A DNA stretch of 64,000 nt. Source: Cavia porcellus (taxonomy: Eukaryota; Chordata; Mammalia; Rodentia; Caviidae). Positions within the stretch are counted from its first letter, which is position 1. Each line of letters begins with the position of its first letter. The notes under the pieces were generated by a model. It was not told where the DNA came from, searched no databases, and saw nothing but the letters and a program-made list of their open reading frames with translations. A program made the translations under genes and the position numbers. Shown one piece after another: positions 1 through 12,235 of this stretch. Where the stretch lies: positions 32,749,519 through 32,813,518 of the forward strand of contig NW_026947485.1 in NCBI RefSeq assembly GCF_034190915.1, written 5' to 3'.

Positions 1-439
1 TTGCATTCATGCAAGCTGGTCATGGACACAAGGCTTAGTAAGCAGCTGCAGCTGGGGCTGCAGAAGGCAGGGCTTTCTCCTGGGCTGGGTCAGAGGGGAG
101 GGAGGCAGCCACTAGACAGTGGCCATGAAAGTCAAGCTGCTATTCATGAAGCAGGTTCCAGGACAACTGAAGGACAGAGAGGAAGTGGCTTTCTAGGAGA
201 GTTGGGGACTGGGCAAACTAAATGACCTGACCTGACTAAATGACAACTGTGTTCCCATACTGGAAGTGTGAGTGGGGTGGGCCAGTGTGAGTGTGGGCCA
301 ATCAGAGGCTCTGGAAACTCCAAGGAGGGCTGCACACGCCAGCACTATGGGGGAGGGGCCAGCACATTCCAGGCCCAAGGACCTGGCTTCAGAGCGTTCA
401 GGCCTGGCTTTGGGTCTAGTTTGTGTCCCTGAATAACTG

Positions 440-545
440 AGGCACTGGCAACATGCTGAGCCTTAACGTCCCTCAGTTTCCCTACTTGTCAGGATGTGGA
501 TAATAATATAGTGCCAGCCGCAGGGCACTGTGCAGTGTGCCAGAA
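440..545 (+). repeat. MIR SINE fragment
   Basis: The stretch resembles the MIR core: a 'ccctcagtttcc' block followed by a 'ggataataata' block, in the order expected for the forward strand. It is highly diverged. Confidence 0.6.
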
Positions 546-1309
546 CGACATGCATCATTGTGACTATGCTGGTGGCACAGTCATTGCTGTCACCATGATT
601 TGAGGCAACTTTGGGGTGGGCTGTTGTAAAATCAAGAAGGAAACAAGACAGGGAGGAAGCAGTGTAAGACACATGACCTTGGAGGGCACAACCGCAAGGC
701 TTTGACATTTGCATGTCAGGATGGAAGGACAGAGAAAAGCCTGAGTCCTTTTCTCCTGGCAACAGATGCTCCTTGAGCTTCCCCTTTCTCCCTTGTAGCC
801 TTCTTCTGCGTGTGGGGTTTGTTCCCGCATCCCCAGGGAAGGCCCTGGAGGCTTTAGTGGCAAATGGGGGCACATTCAGTGCAAATAGGACAGGCATAAA
901 GCTCCCACTGTCAGAGACTCTCCCTCAGCGTTTTCCTCCAAGGCCCATAAGGTCTGGGCATCCTACCCTGACTGTCCCGAGGTTCCTCAGGGAGGAAGAA
1001 AAAGGGAGGCAGATGTGGAGTACACCTGAGGCCTTTCATCCCAGAGTTGTAATCTTTAGTGATGACTTGGCCCAGGATAGCCAGAGCCTGCATAGTGACC
1101 CAAATTAGAATTAACTTCCTTTCCATGTGGGCTTCTCTGTCTGGCGTATGTGTGGGAGGGAGCCCTGGCCCAGGAGTTGGGAGCCCTGGGCTGGCTGTCA
1201 CCTGTCTTGAATTCTTCCCTGGGATATCCCAGAGGGCTATCTGCCAATGCTCTGTCCCCACCCTCCCTAGAGCAGTCGGAAGGCCTGAAAAGATTCCCAG
1301 GAACCTCCT

Positions 1310-1410
1310 GTGGCTCATTGCTTGGTCACTTGCAGCCTTGGGAAAGTCCCTGGGTCTCAGTTTCCTCAACTGGAAGAAGGAGCCATTGTCAAATAACTTT
1401 CAGCTCCAGT
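1310..1410 (+). repeat. MIR SINE fragment
   Basis: It contains 'ggtcacttgcagccttggga' and 'gggtctcagtttcctcaact', the typical MIR core order. Boundaries are approximate. Confidence 0.6.
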
Positions 1411-2849
1411 TGTGTTCTCAAAGAGGAGCCTGAGGCCTGTAGGGTAGAAAGCTTTCCAATGAAGATGGTTTGCACCAGTGATCAGGAACCCCATCCCACC
1501 CCATGAAATTCAGGGTATTCCAAGAACACCTGATAGAAACGAGAGCCTTGTGCCTCAGTGTGTGAGGCTGACCAGGTTGGACATGGTATCATACTAAGGG
1601 AAAGGGAGGAGACTGGTGGAGCTCTGGAGGACAGAGGGGGACTTGGAGGGACCCATTTCTGAGACCTGGTCACTGCCCTGATGGTCCTGAGCTAGCCCCT
1701 TGCACCAAGGGCCCAGCATCCTGGCCCTTGAGGGAGCCTTACCCCCTTGTGTGTGGCTCAGGGGTCCCATGAAGCCTGAGCATAACTGGGATTGAGAAAG
1801 AAACCAGAAGGTGAGCCCCACAGCTGGGCCAGGGGCCACTTTCCTTCAGGAGTTCCTCTGGGCTCCCAGCCCTCTCCCCTGTCACTGGCTATGGCTCCAC
1901 GCTGCAACCCATCACCACCAACCCCCGACTTTGGCACACAGTGCCTTTCCCTGACCCAATTCAGTTTAATTTATGTTTTTGCTGGAAGCAGTAGAGCTGC
2001 CTCAGCACTGGGCTCACCAAATCCATTTTTCATGGACTGGGCCTAAGAGGGGCTCTTTGTGCCAGGCCTGGAAATGCATACCAGGCTGTCTTGGCCAATA
2101 TAAATAACCTCCTTGTTGAGTTTTAATTACACTTCCCTGCAGGGCTAGGTGTCTACCCAGGGCAGCTAGGGCTGCATGCTGCCCCTGCCTCCTGTGGAGC
2201 CCCTTGGTGGGTGCCCATTTCTCCAGGGCTATGCGCTGTGTTGAAAGAATGGTCCCCTTCTCCCTGAGCGGCCCTCGACATGGTTCCCACCCCAAGCCCT
2301 GGTTTCCGGCCCACTTCCCCACTGAGTTGGCCTTTCAAGCAGGCATGTACCCTGTGGCCTCCTATGTCCTGGCAGCTTGAACTTGATGAAATAATTTTAA
2401 TCGATGTTTTTAAAGGCAAAGGGGAATATAGGTCTATTCAGTTGTGTCCAGCAAAGGCAAGTCACTCCAGGCAGGGCTTATTTCTCCTCCCTCCACAGAG
2501 GTTTCTGGGTGAGGGCTCGTAAGGGAAGTGCCAGGCAATCTGGACTATCAGTTCTCCATGTGAGTACAATGGGTTAGGGTCCCCAGTGGGGGCTTCTGTG
2601 TTGCTGACTCCACTATTTCCACAAATCATTAAGCATTGTAGGCAAGCCCGGGGGATCTTGGACCTAGACAGTGCTGGGGCTTCCCCAAGATAAGGCGGAA
2701 GTCTGGCAGACACTGGTCGGCATTCCAGAAAGGGAGCAGGGCCTGAGAGCCCTGTAACTGCCTGAAGGCAGCGTGTACATCCGTAGCTGAGCTGGGACAC
2801 AGGGACATATGAGCCCACTGTGTGGGGATCTCAGCTTTACACTGCAGTT

Positions 2850-3005
2850 GTTAGAACACGTCACAGACATTGCCTCAGACAGTGTGTGCCATGAGCCAAG
2901 CAGTATGCAGAGGGCAATCTTTATCATCTTTGTTTTGTAAATGGGGAAACTGAGGGCATTGTAAGTGAGATTGATGACTGGCTTGAGATCACAGGACTAC
3001 AACAA
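2850..3005 (-). repeat. MIR SINE fragment
   Basis: The blocks 'tttgtaaatggggaaactga' and 'gcttgagatcacaggactac' are the reverse-complement MIR core. Confidence 0.6.
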
Positions 3006-3684
3006 GGTTGACCTATGTTTGTTGTGCATTCATGCATTTCATTTATCTTCCAAAGTAAGACTTGATATTGGTTGTTAAGTAAAAAGTGATGTCCTCAGAA
3101 CTCTTCCCTCACCCAGGCTAGTAAACTTGGTGGCTCTCTCTGAGCTTTGCATGTGCTTCCTGTTCCTCCCTGAGGGTCTCTTCTCCCCTGATCCCTGCTG
3201 TCTCTTGGGCTTTGAGTAGATACCGCTCCTCTACAATGCTTCCTTGGCCCTCCCTCTCTCTGCGTGCTCCAGATCTGCGTGAGAAGACTTCTGTGAGTTT
3301 CCAGAGGAACCTGTATGTGCATCACAGCCAAGCCCTTCCCTGCTCTTTCCAAGTTCCTTGTTCTTTCTTTGCTGAGAGGACTGATCTATGTCTCCCTTGT
3401 TCACAATGACAACCTTAGCAGGGACTGTCCTCTTGGCACTGAAGTTTCACTCAGCTCAAAAAGCAAAAATCAGACCAATGAACTTAGTAATAGAATTGCT
3501 AGATGAAGACAAAGACTTCAAAGTGGAATGAGGAGGGCCTTTACACTGACTTGTGTGATTCTCTGGGGTTGGCGGTGCCCGGTGGACTTACTGGACAGGT
3601 GGGCAGTGACGATCAGTGTTATCCTAACAGTTGACATGGGTGCCAAACCCTAGTCTGAGTGATGCTAGCTTGGTCTTCGTGATG

Positions 3685-3830
3685 AGGGTAGATATTATGG
3701 TTCTTATCCTAATTATCTCTGAGAAGATGGGGGACAGAGGAGCTAAGCAACATCCCCATGACAACTTAACTAAGAGTGATATGGCCAGGATTTAAGCCCA
3801 GGCAGCCAGACTTTAGCACGCAACTCCATG
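3685..3830 (-). repeat. MIR SINE fragment
   Basis: It reads as a diverged reverse-strand MIR: 'agatgggggacagaggagct', then 'gccaggatttaagcccaggc'. Confidence 0.5.
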
Positions 3831-4536
3831 CCAAGATCGAGACTGTGGAGGTTGGGAGGAGATGCCTGCTTTGAGTGCAAACTTTAAAGGGGTGCGAAAA
3901 CTTAGAGATGTACACAAACAACAACTTTAAAAAATCAAAGTTAATCTAAAATATTCATGATGAAAAAAGTCAAATATTTGATGTTTTGAAATAACCTAAA
4001 ATAATAAAATTTACAAGGAAGACATCCCCTTGCACAGCCCACTTCCACACTGCACCCTGGTCCTGCCCCTTGCAAACCTGCTCTCTGCTGCTCTCCACAC
4101 ATGCAGTAATACCAATCCTGATATCTAGGAGCTTCGTCACCTCAAGCAAGCTGCTCAGTCCCTGAGCCTTAGTCCCTGACAGGTAGAAGGCAATCGTCAC
4201 TGCACCAGTGCCCTAGTGTGTTGCGTATTAATGATGACAATACCCCTGAGAGACACTGGCATCATAATAGAGTCTGCTGTGAATGCTGCAGTCTTGCCAG
4301 TCTCGTTAGAGTGTGATCTGTTCCATGCCCACTGTCACTCAGGCTGATGTCTTTTAGGGGGTCTGGCTGGTGAGATCTGCCTGGGGTCTGCCCTATGGCC
4401 ACTGGGTGATACCCAGGGCCAGGCTGGAGGACTGGAGGTGGGGTTCCAGAGGCAGGCCTCTCTGTGGTCCCCACCAGTTTGCAGCTGAGTGGAAGGAGGT
4501 GCCTGAGGTGAGACTCACTCCTTTCTCCTCTTCCAG

Positions 4537-4604
4537 TTTGAAGTGGGCCCCTACGGATGCATCCTGCTCACCCTGTCTGCCATCCTGTCCAGGTCCTGGG
4601 AGCT
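4537..4604 (+). CDS. MINDY4: MINDY4 coding exon (catalytic domain segment)
   Basis: Read in frame from the first base, the exon encodes [19 protein letters not shown] followed by S-W-E-L, the last codon being completed by the next exon. It belongs to the papain-like catalytic domain of MINDY-4, downstream of the nucleophile cysteine. The acceptor is ttccag and the donor is a consensus gtgagt. The exon is 68 bases and ends in phase 2, which fits the next exon's single leading base. One oddity is tryptophan where the human protein, as I remember it, has threonine (RSTELI in human, RSWELI here). The rest of the exon matches closely, so identity is not in doubt. Confidence 0.93.
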
Positions 4605-6027
4605 GTGAGTATCTTCTTCCTCACCTACTGGGCAGGGGCTGTCTGTCTCCCTTCCTGCCACCTCCAGAACCCTTGCAGTGCCTGGTCATAGTGAAAGTTC
4701 TGAGGATGCTGCTAAAAGGATGTATGAAGTGGGTAGAGGAAGAGGGGACAGTGTGCTGGTTCAGAGTGACAGCAGTGATGGACCTTGGGTATGCTTGTCC
4801 AGTCTTCCCTTCTCCTGGGTCTCCCAACCTATTTTGAGACAACTCAAGGCACGTCACTTCCTCACTGCTTTGTATGTATGAGTATGAGGGTGCACATACT
4901 CACTCCTCTGCTGCATGTGCTGGGGGTGTACAGTTGAGGCTGATACTTCAGGGTTCTGGAGCCCCAGGAGCTCCGGGCAGGGGTCTTGCTGGAGAGCAAG
5001 GTACATGACACCTATAAGGAGCCAGCATCTGGAGGTGGGGGTGGCAGGGAGACGACCACTGGCCCTACGTGTCCTGTTTGACCTTTGCTGGCAGAGGTCC
5101 CCCTTCCGTGTACTCCAATTAATGTGGCCTCCTAGGCTGCCATGGAACAGAGCTTTATCTTTAGGAGCTATCGAGGCCTCTCATCTATAATTGTCACCTG
5201 GGCATTATGTCACTGGGGAGCACAACAAATTAATAGCGCATGAATAGTTTTGTAAAGTACAATCCATTGCTCAATTCCTTTCCAAGCAGAAGCAGACCCC
5301 AGGGGCCTAGGTCCCTGGAATGACTCTTACTTTGAAGAGGCCTTAGGGGAAAGATTTAAGGGCACCTCTTAGCAGGCTGGGGAGAGAGGAGTTTCTGAGT
5401 AGCTTGAGGTACACAGACACAGGTCAGAGAGGCCCTAGCAGGAGATCTTGCTCCTCTGCCCTGACTGGGTCTGGCTGGGCCTGCTGCTGGCTGTTTCCCA
5501 GGCTCCTACTGACAGGGGAGGGGACAGCGGGGGCTCTGCGGCATCCTGTACTGGCCTGCCTAATGCTCACTGCTACTGACCTTATTAAATTGGTGTGCGC
5601 ACAGCACTTTGTAATGGCATTTTTCTTCTAATCCTGCCATAATGATACAACTCATTCCTAGCATGGACTCACGTGCACCGTGACCATAAGCCTCACCACC
5701 TCCCCAGGACCGGTTTTGCTAATCCTCTGGTTAGAGGGTAGGTGAGGGTCTTCTGGCCTTGCTGAGGGGAGCAGTGCTCTCAGGAGGGCAAACCTGGTGG
5801 TGCTAGCCTCAGCTTCCCTGTCTGTGTGACGGGTTCCTGGCTTGTAGGCTTGAGAGTGTGCCTGATGCAGGGATCACTGGGACATATAACAAACAGCACA
5901 TGGGTTATGTGTCCTGACCCAGGCTTAAGCTCCTCTGGCCATCAGTGTGGGGAAGGCTGTCCCAGTGTCCATGGGCCTGCATAGCTGCATAGCCTCAAGC
6001 TAATGGAGCTAAAGTCACAGCCCTACA

Positions 6028-6115
6028 TACACACACAGCCACACCGCTACATGCAGACACACTGCTGCTCAGAGACACGCAAATGTACACAAATATACAT
6101 ACAGCTATGCATGCA
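6028..6115. repeat. CA-rich imperfect low-complexity patch
   Basis: The patch is rich in short CACA and ACATAC runs interrupted by other bases, and looks like a degraded (CA)n or CA/TA microsatellite. Confidence 0.5.
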
Positions 6116-9100
6116 CAGGCAAGACTCCAGGGTCCCTGAGGACCTTCCTTGGGCCCCTACAGGCAGATGTCCTGAGGCCTCCTGGGACAGGAGGGGACAC
6201 ACTGAGGCCTGCTGTGGTGCTGGTCCATGACGTGGGCTTTATCTTACCCCTTTATTTCTTTCCCCTTTCCTTAGAGGCCAGTAGAGAGGGACATGTTATG
6301 GGCAGTGAAAGCATGGACACCAGAATTTATGAAGCTTCCTATATTCCTGGTCTGATCCTTTGTCTTGACATTGAGTGCAAACAGCCCCTTGAGTCCTTAC
6401 CACAACCCAACAAGGTGTGCCCCCGTTGTCACTGTGACTTAAGGAGCAAGGCATTCATGCCAGGTTATCAATGAGTAAAGCTGGCACTGGGGCTGCCCAA
6501 GTAGGTTGGCCTGGCCAGCTCTTCTGTGTTGCTAGTTACACACCAAACTGGGATGAAGGTGCACGTGGTGTCAGGCCTTGGCCAGAGCTCCTTCCGCCAG
6601 GAGCAGGGAATGGATTCCCACCTCTCAGTATGGCTTCTCTCCTTGGGAACACAACTCATGCAGTGGCTGCTGCCATGGAATGTCTGCCTTTTTCTGCCTT
6701 CTGGCTTCTTGATAATCTGGTGGAGGCTATGCGACCTCTTCAATAAGCACAGCTATGAGAATGTCCTAAAGCTCATGATGGACCTTCTATGGTGATGTAG
6801 ACCCTTGAGAGGCACTTAAGCAGTAACCCTTGAGCAATTAGTGTCATTTCATGCAGGAGTTTAAGGAGGAGAAGATAAAGGACCAAATTTGACCAGGGTA
6901 CAAATTATAAAGGTGACTTGAGGAGACACCCTCTGTCTGATCTCAAGTTCAAGGAAGTGGGAGAACCAGGGTGCCATGGGCTGCCTCTGGGCCCTCCTTT
7001 AAGTCCATGGTCCCTTGTGACCGTTGTAGATTCTCCCAGAGGCCTACAGAAACCAGAGCATTCTAGGACTTGCTGGGGAGGAACACGGGAGTGACAGTAT
7101 AAGAACAGCCCAGGCAGTCCTGGTGCTGCTCAGAAGCCCGAGTCACACCAATGGGCTTCTCACGGCACATTAGCACTCTTAGCACTTCCAAGGGTGCCAG
7201 TGAAGGCATTGGCTCACCCTCCAGCCCCTGAGGGAGTCCCCTTCCTCAATGGCATTGCAGTGTACTCCAGCCCTGTATCCCTGGGCTCCCTGGCACTCCC
7301 CACCTTGACTCTCCATGGAGGCCATACCTGGCTGAAGTTGTGCTTTCTCCTGGGCAGTGATGGCACTCTTGACTCTGGGACTGTAAAAACACACCTTCTG
7401 CCTACTGCCTCTGGCGTTAGCAGCTGCAAAGGTCTTTCTTTAAGGACATGTGGATGTGCTGGTGCAAATGTCACCCCCTCTGCAGCACTGTTTAGCCTAC
7501 CCAGGGAAGCCCAGAGAGTGACAGGTCACATGAAAGCACACATAGTTGGTTTTAATGTAACATTAGGACCAGCGTGGCTGCTGACAAGCCTAGAGATTGA
7601 CCCAACCTGAGTCTTAGGTTCTTTATAACAGAATGGAGCTATACTAATACTCTTTAGACTCTTCTTTGTAGTGAAAGTAATTCTGATTTATTTTTCCAAA
7701 AACCTATTTCAAAGCAGATGCAGCAAAATGACTTCGACAGGCACAGAGGTGGTGGTGATGGTGATGGGGTCACTTACCTGCCTCTACCCTGCCACTGGAT
7801 CCCAGGCATGGCCAGAAGCCCCTTCTGTAGGAGACACACTCAGCCAACATCTCTCAGCAACCTCTGAGCCAAAGATTGCCTATGGCTTTCTTGATCTGGG
7901 GTTCATTGTCAGCTCTGCCAGGGAACCTTTTGATGCCATTCCAGCATGGTGTGTTACCATTTTAGTCAGTGGTTGAAAACATGTCCTGTGAGCCCAAAAA
8001 GATAACAGGATCCTGAGGTCAGTGGTGGAGCAGGAAGACATGCCCGATTAGTTCTGAATGTTGTGCGTATGCATTTGCGTCTCTGGTGACGTGGTGGTAT
8101 GGAAGTGTGTGTGGGAGGGATCTGTGAGATGGTTCACTTGGATGGGAGGTGATGTTGGCATGGGTGATTTGTTTGAGGCTGTGTGAAGGCTACCATGATT
8201 GAGCAGGTGCCTGTGAGTGTGACTGTGACTGAGAGGGCATGTGGCCTCTCCCCGCTGGCAAAGACTGCCTTCCAGGCCCTGGACTGCCCTTGCACCAAGC
8301 AGTGACTCCTGTTGTAGGCCATTCCTAAGTTAGAACAGAGCCCGGGTGGGGGCCGTGAGCAGATGCAGATCCAGCCAAGAACAGCCCAACCACTCCAAAG
8401 AACAGTCAAGACATGGGCCTTTGAGGTTTGTTTACCCCAGGCTGTGTGCAGAGGCTTGCAGAGGTTTTATTTTTTTCTACTTGATTTCAAGCCATTTATT
8501 TTCTTTCTTAAGATCTCTGGTTGCTTACAGTAAATCTCATGCTGGGTTTCATGCTCTCTTTGCTCTGATGCTTTCCAAGCCTCATGGCTAGAGCTCTCTC
8601 TAGGGAGCTCTCATAAGCCCCCGGATGCTCGGGGCAGGTCTGATCGAGGTCTAGGCAGCACCATGCATGTGGAGGCTGAAGCCCCGAGCAGAGTACAAGC
8701 CTGGCTTGCGGTAGGATAGTGCTCACCCAATGGCTCTAGCCCTGTGGAGGAAGGTGGGGGAAGCAGCATGTAAAGAAGCCTTCTGCCTGCAGTGGACCTT
8801 TGGCATCCAGCACAGTGTTCATTTTGGCTGTCCAAAGGCAATTTTGAAAGTCCAGAAGAGTGACTAGTTTGTCATTGGCCCAAGTAACTTTAAAACAGCA
8901 TGATCAGGGTATGGAGGGGGAGTGGTGCCCTATACAGCATCCACACGATGATGCCTCTCTTGCTTTGAAACTCTCCCCAAGAAATTAAAAACAACAGTGG
9001 CAACATGATAGTTTCTTTCTTTGAGAAAATAGCCCCAAAATGAATGGCATCTCTGAGAGAAGGGCAGTTGACAGGAGTCCTAACCAAAGTAAGCAGTACA

Positions 9101-10414
9101 GCTGGTAACTCATTCCTATCAAAAGCCTGGGCTTCAGGTGTGGCTGCATCCAGAAGCCAGACCTGTCTCTGGGACTTGTGTCCCTCCTCTGTTTCCTCAC
9201 TCTTCTCTCCTTATGGTTCCCAGCTGTCTTCCCAGGAGGGCCTCCTGCACAGGGAACTCCAGCAGCTCAACAGCCTCCCGTGCCATATATCCATTCCTGA
9301 CGCCAGCATTGTGGTCGGGCCTGGCTGGGCCTATCATGGAGCATGAGAACCACAGAGGTCCACGGGGCTGGATGACAACATGGTGCCCCGAGTCAAGATG
9401 TAGAAGTGTAGGAGGTGTTGAAGAATAGGGGACAGATGTAGGTTTGGGGTGGTCTTCCCAGAGGCCCCACAGGCTCCTCTTGAAAATGGAGAAAGTGATT
9501 ACAAAGCTTTCCATCCCAGCATCTGCGGGCCACACTTGCCCAGAGAGGACCTACAGGGAGACGGCTGGTGGGAGGGTTGTGGTGTGAGGTAATGAGCAGG
9601 GCAGCTTGCCATGGTTCCAGATGTGCCCTTGTGGAACACGCAGGGATGCACAGGGGTTCTGCAGGACTCTTGATGCCCCTTAAGTGCTTCCATCCCGTAA
9701 GAGCAAGGCTGGACAGAGCCCACCAGACCAGCAGCCCCAATCCTTGGGTTTTCTTTTCCTCGGGGCCCTGAGCAAATGGCTGGCTCTCTTCAACCTGGGT
9801 CTTCCCCAGGATGTTCAAGTGGGGAGTCCCTTCTACCCTCTCCCTCCTGCTAAGATCTGTCAACTGCAGCTGCAAACATGAAGGCAGGATCTTGCTCAGT
9901 GAACCCCAATTCCACTTGAGCACTGATTCAGATGAGGGTGGAGACCAGACTAGTGAGCATATATAATGACAAAGGCGACCTGGAAGGGGGACCCAGGGAC
10001 TTGTGGTGCTCCTGTCATTCAGCTAGTGAGATGCCCCACCCAGCTGCCACTTCCTTCTAATGGTCCCTTTCTCTACCGTTCCTTGCCTGCGAACCACCTG
10101 CTTCTCTGCTCTTAGCCAAGGCCATGGGGAACTAAGATCTGGGCTCTGTGTGAGGCTGCTTACCCTGAGAGAGGGAATTTGAAGTCTCAGCTCTGCACAT
10201 TGTACTCTTGTGGTAACTTAGGGAAACGCTGACAGGCCTGGGCTCTTGGCCCGCTTTACACACGCAGGACATTTTGGAAGTAAAGGGTGAGGTAGCACAG
10301 CTGACATTATCTCTGCCCAGTTTCAGGCTGCGAGTCCAGGATCCTCTGCTGGCAGCACTTCTCTGAGTGAGGGAAGTATTTGCCACTTAGAGGAAGTGAG
10401 GTGTTTCTGAGTTC

Positions 10415-10745
10415 AGTCACTTTCTGTTTCTGTGACAAAATGGCTGACACAAATGACTTAAAGGAGGAAAAGGGTTTGATGGCTTTTAGGACCCTGGCAA
10501 GGCAGAAACATCAAGGAGGAAGGGCATGGAAGAGGAAAGCTGCTCACCTCATGGCAGCCAGGAAGCAACGTGAAAAAGAGCCAAAGGGTAGGAGAGGAAA
10601 GGGCCTGGGACAGGAAATAGTCCCCTGGGTCGAGCTCTCTTCAATTGCCACTGACTTGTAATTCTCAACAACACCATCAAATTACAAATTCATATGTGGA
10701 TTTATCCACCGATGAAATGATGGCCCTTGCGATTCCATCAGTTCC
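10415..10745 (-). repeat. MaLR LTR (MST/ORR1-like)
   Basis: The stretch opens with 'tttctgtttctgtgacaaaa', continues through 'aggaaagctgctcacctcat' and 'ggcagccaggaagca', and ends with an AT-rich 'catcaaattacaaattcata' block. This order is typical of reverse-oriented MaLR LTRs common in rodents. A second copy of the same type is at about 34500-34875. Confidence 0.65.
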
Positions 10746-11769
10746 TCAAAGCTCGTCAACTGGAAACGAAGCCTTTGAGCCAATGAGACTTTTGCAGGGA
10801 CATTTGTGATAACAACTGTAACAAGTGGAAAATGAGGCCCCAGACAGGTCCATGGGGGACTGGGTGCCTGACTATCTGCTCTGCTCCTTGTCTGGGTTTA
10901 GTTGGCAGCACTGGGGACCTGGCTGCCTGCCCACAGACACCGAACCTGAGAAATGACTGCAGGGACGCACCTCCCACAGCGGTGAAGGGGACCAAGCCTC
11001 CTTGTGCTTAGTGGCAGAGCTGGGGTCGCTCCTGCCCTCAGACCTCAGGCAACACCATGGGGACCATCTAGGAAGAGCCCAGGTATCCATATGACAGTTG
11101 CAGTCCTTGGGAAAAGGTAACTAACCTTCTGGAAGCTGCTTCTCTCAAACCAGCCTCACAGTGAGGGTGGGAGTCCATTTCCACTGTCTCTACCATGTCT
11201 CCCGGGATCCAGCTTCTCCCCAGGGGCTGCAGACAGCTTATGTGCTCTAGGATCCCATTCACTGAACATCTGCTGGGTCCAGAGCCCAGTTTTGGGCAAA
11301 CAAGAAGAGTTCCTTTGGGAAGGGGAAGTCCAAAGAGAGGAGAGATGGATGTTTCTGTCCCAGGAGTTGTTGCTTTATGGAGAAGACATTCATTTAACCA
11401 GACTCTGAGGCTGGGTTGGAAGGGCTTTGACATGCAGCAGGACCCAGGTGAGCAAAAGTCACTGGTAAGGGTTGGCAGGGATTGGGCTGCCAAGGGTTGG
11501 TTAGTGGCAACAGTGCAGAGCACTGCTGGGGATGATGGGACGGGTGGGCGAGATCAAGGGCAGCTTGGGAGAGGCTTTGTCAGTGGCCAAAAGCAAGGGG
11601 TCGTCTCTTCCTCCTTTTCCATGCACATCCCTTTTTCTCCAGGCAGCAGTCTCCTACCAAGTTCCCCACCCTCTGGGCCCCCTCATTGCCATGGAGACAT
11701 GGAGTCCTCCAGCTGTTCTCAGTGTGCTTGGAAAGGCCCCTTCATGTTCTGTTCCTTCATTCCATCACC

Positions 11770-11920
11770 CAGTGAGGTAGCTACTGTTATCGAATCAGGA
11801 GATGACATATCCAAAGCTCAGAGATGGAAAGCAATTTACCAAAAGCAACCAGGACAGGAGGTAAACAGGGTCTAACACCCAGGCTTTCTGATTCATTGCT
11901 CTCCCACTTGGTCTCCCTGG
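11770..11920 (-). repeat. MIR SINE fragment
   Basis: It contains the reverse-strand MIR blocks 'aaagctcagagatggaaagc' and 'caggctttctgattca'. It is diverged and the boundaries are approximate. Confidence 0.5.
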
Positions 11921-12104
11921 GAAAATAGGCAGTTCTATCCAGATCCTTTTTAGATACTCAGAGCTACATTTCAACCTCTTGAGTACCCTGGTTTTATTCT
12001 GGGATTTTGGCTGTGATATGAACAGTTGAAGCTGCAGGAATCATGACCTCTTGGTCATTGTTTTCTTGTTTTTATTATTGTTATTGTTATCATAGGAAAA
12101 AGGA

Positions 12105-12235
12105 AGTGACATTTACTGAGTGCCAGATGCTTTATATAGTTCATCTCACTCAGTTCTCACAGTGACTTGTGCTAGGAGGAGATGTCTCATACCCATAAGT
12201 GAGGAAACTGAGGCTCAGGAGGGGGCTATCTTGTG
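12105..12235 (-). repeat. MIR SINE fragment
   Basis: 'tttactgagtgccagatgct' is followed by 'agtgaggaaactgaggctca', a clear reverse-strand MIR. Confidence 0.7.

Larger units (their letters stand above)
1..4536 (+). other. MINDY4: MINDY4 intron (partial, 3' end)
   Basis: This stretch precedes the first recognisable MINDY4 exon and ends in a good polypyrimidine tract and CAG acceptor (ctttctcctcttccag, 4521-4536). I looked for the preceding conserved MINDY4 exon, which should encode the region just before FEVGPYG, and did not find it, so that exon lies further left. The intron holds several MIR-like SINE fragments and an AT-rich stretch at about 3890-4015. Short ORFs here have no recognisable product. 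Confidence 0.7.

Noticed and set aside
9393..9923. 176-codon minus-strand open frame in a MINDY4 intron
   Set aside because: No recognisable protein features, and other frames over the same DNA are equally open.
11195..11875. 226-codon open frame on the plus strand
   Set aside because: It has no recognisable domain, no gene-like splice context, and overlaps a MIR-like stretch at its end. It lies in a MINDY4 intron and is best explained as chance in GC-rich DNA.
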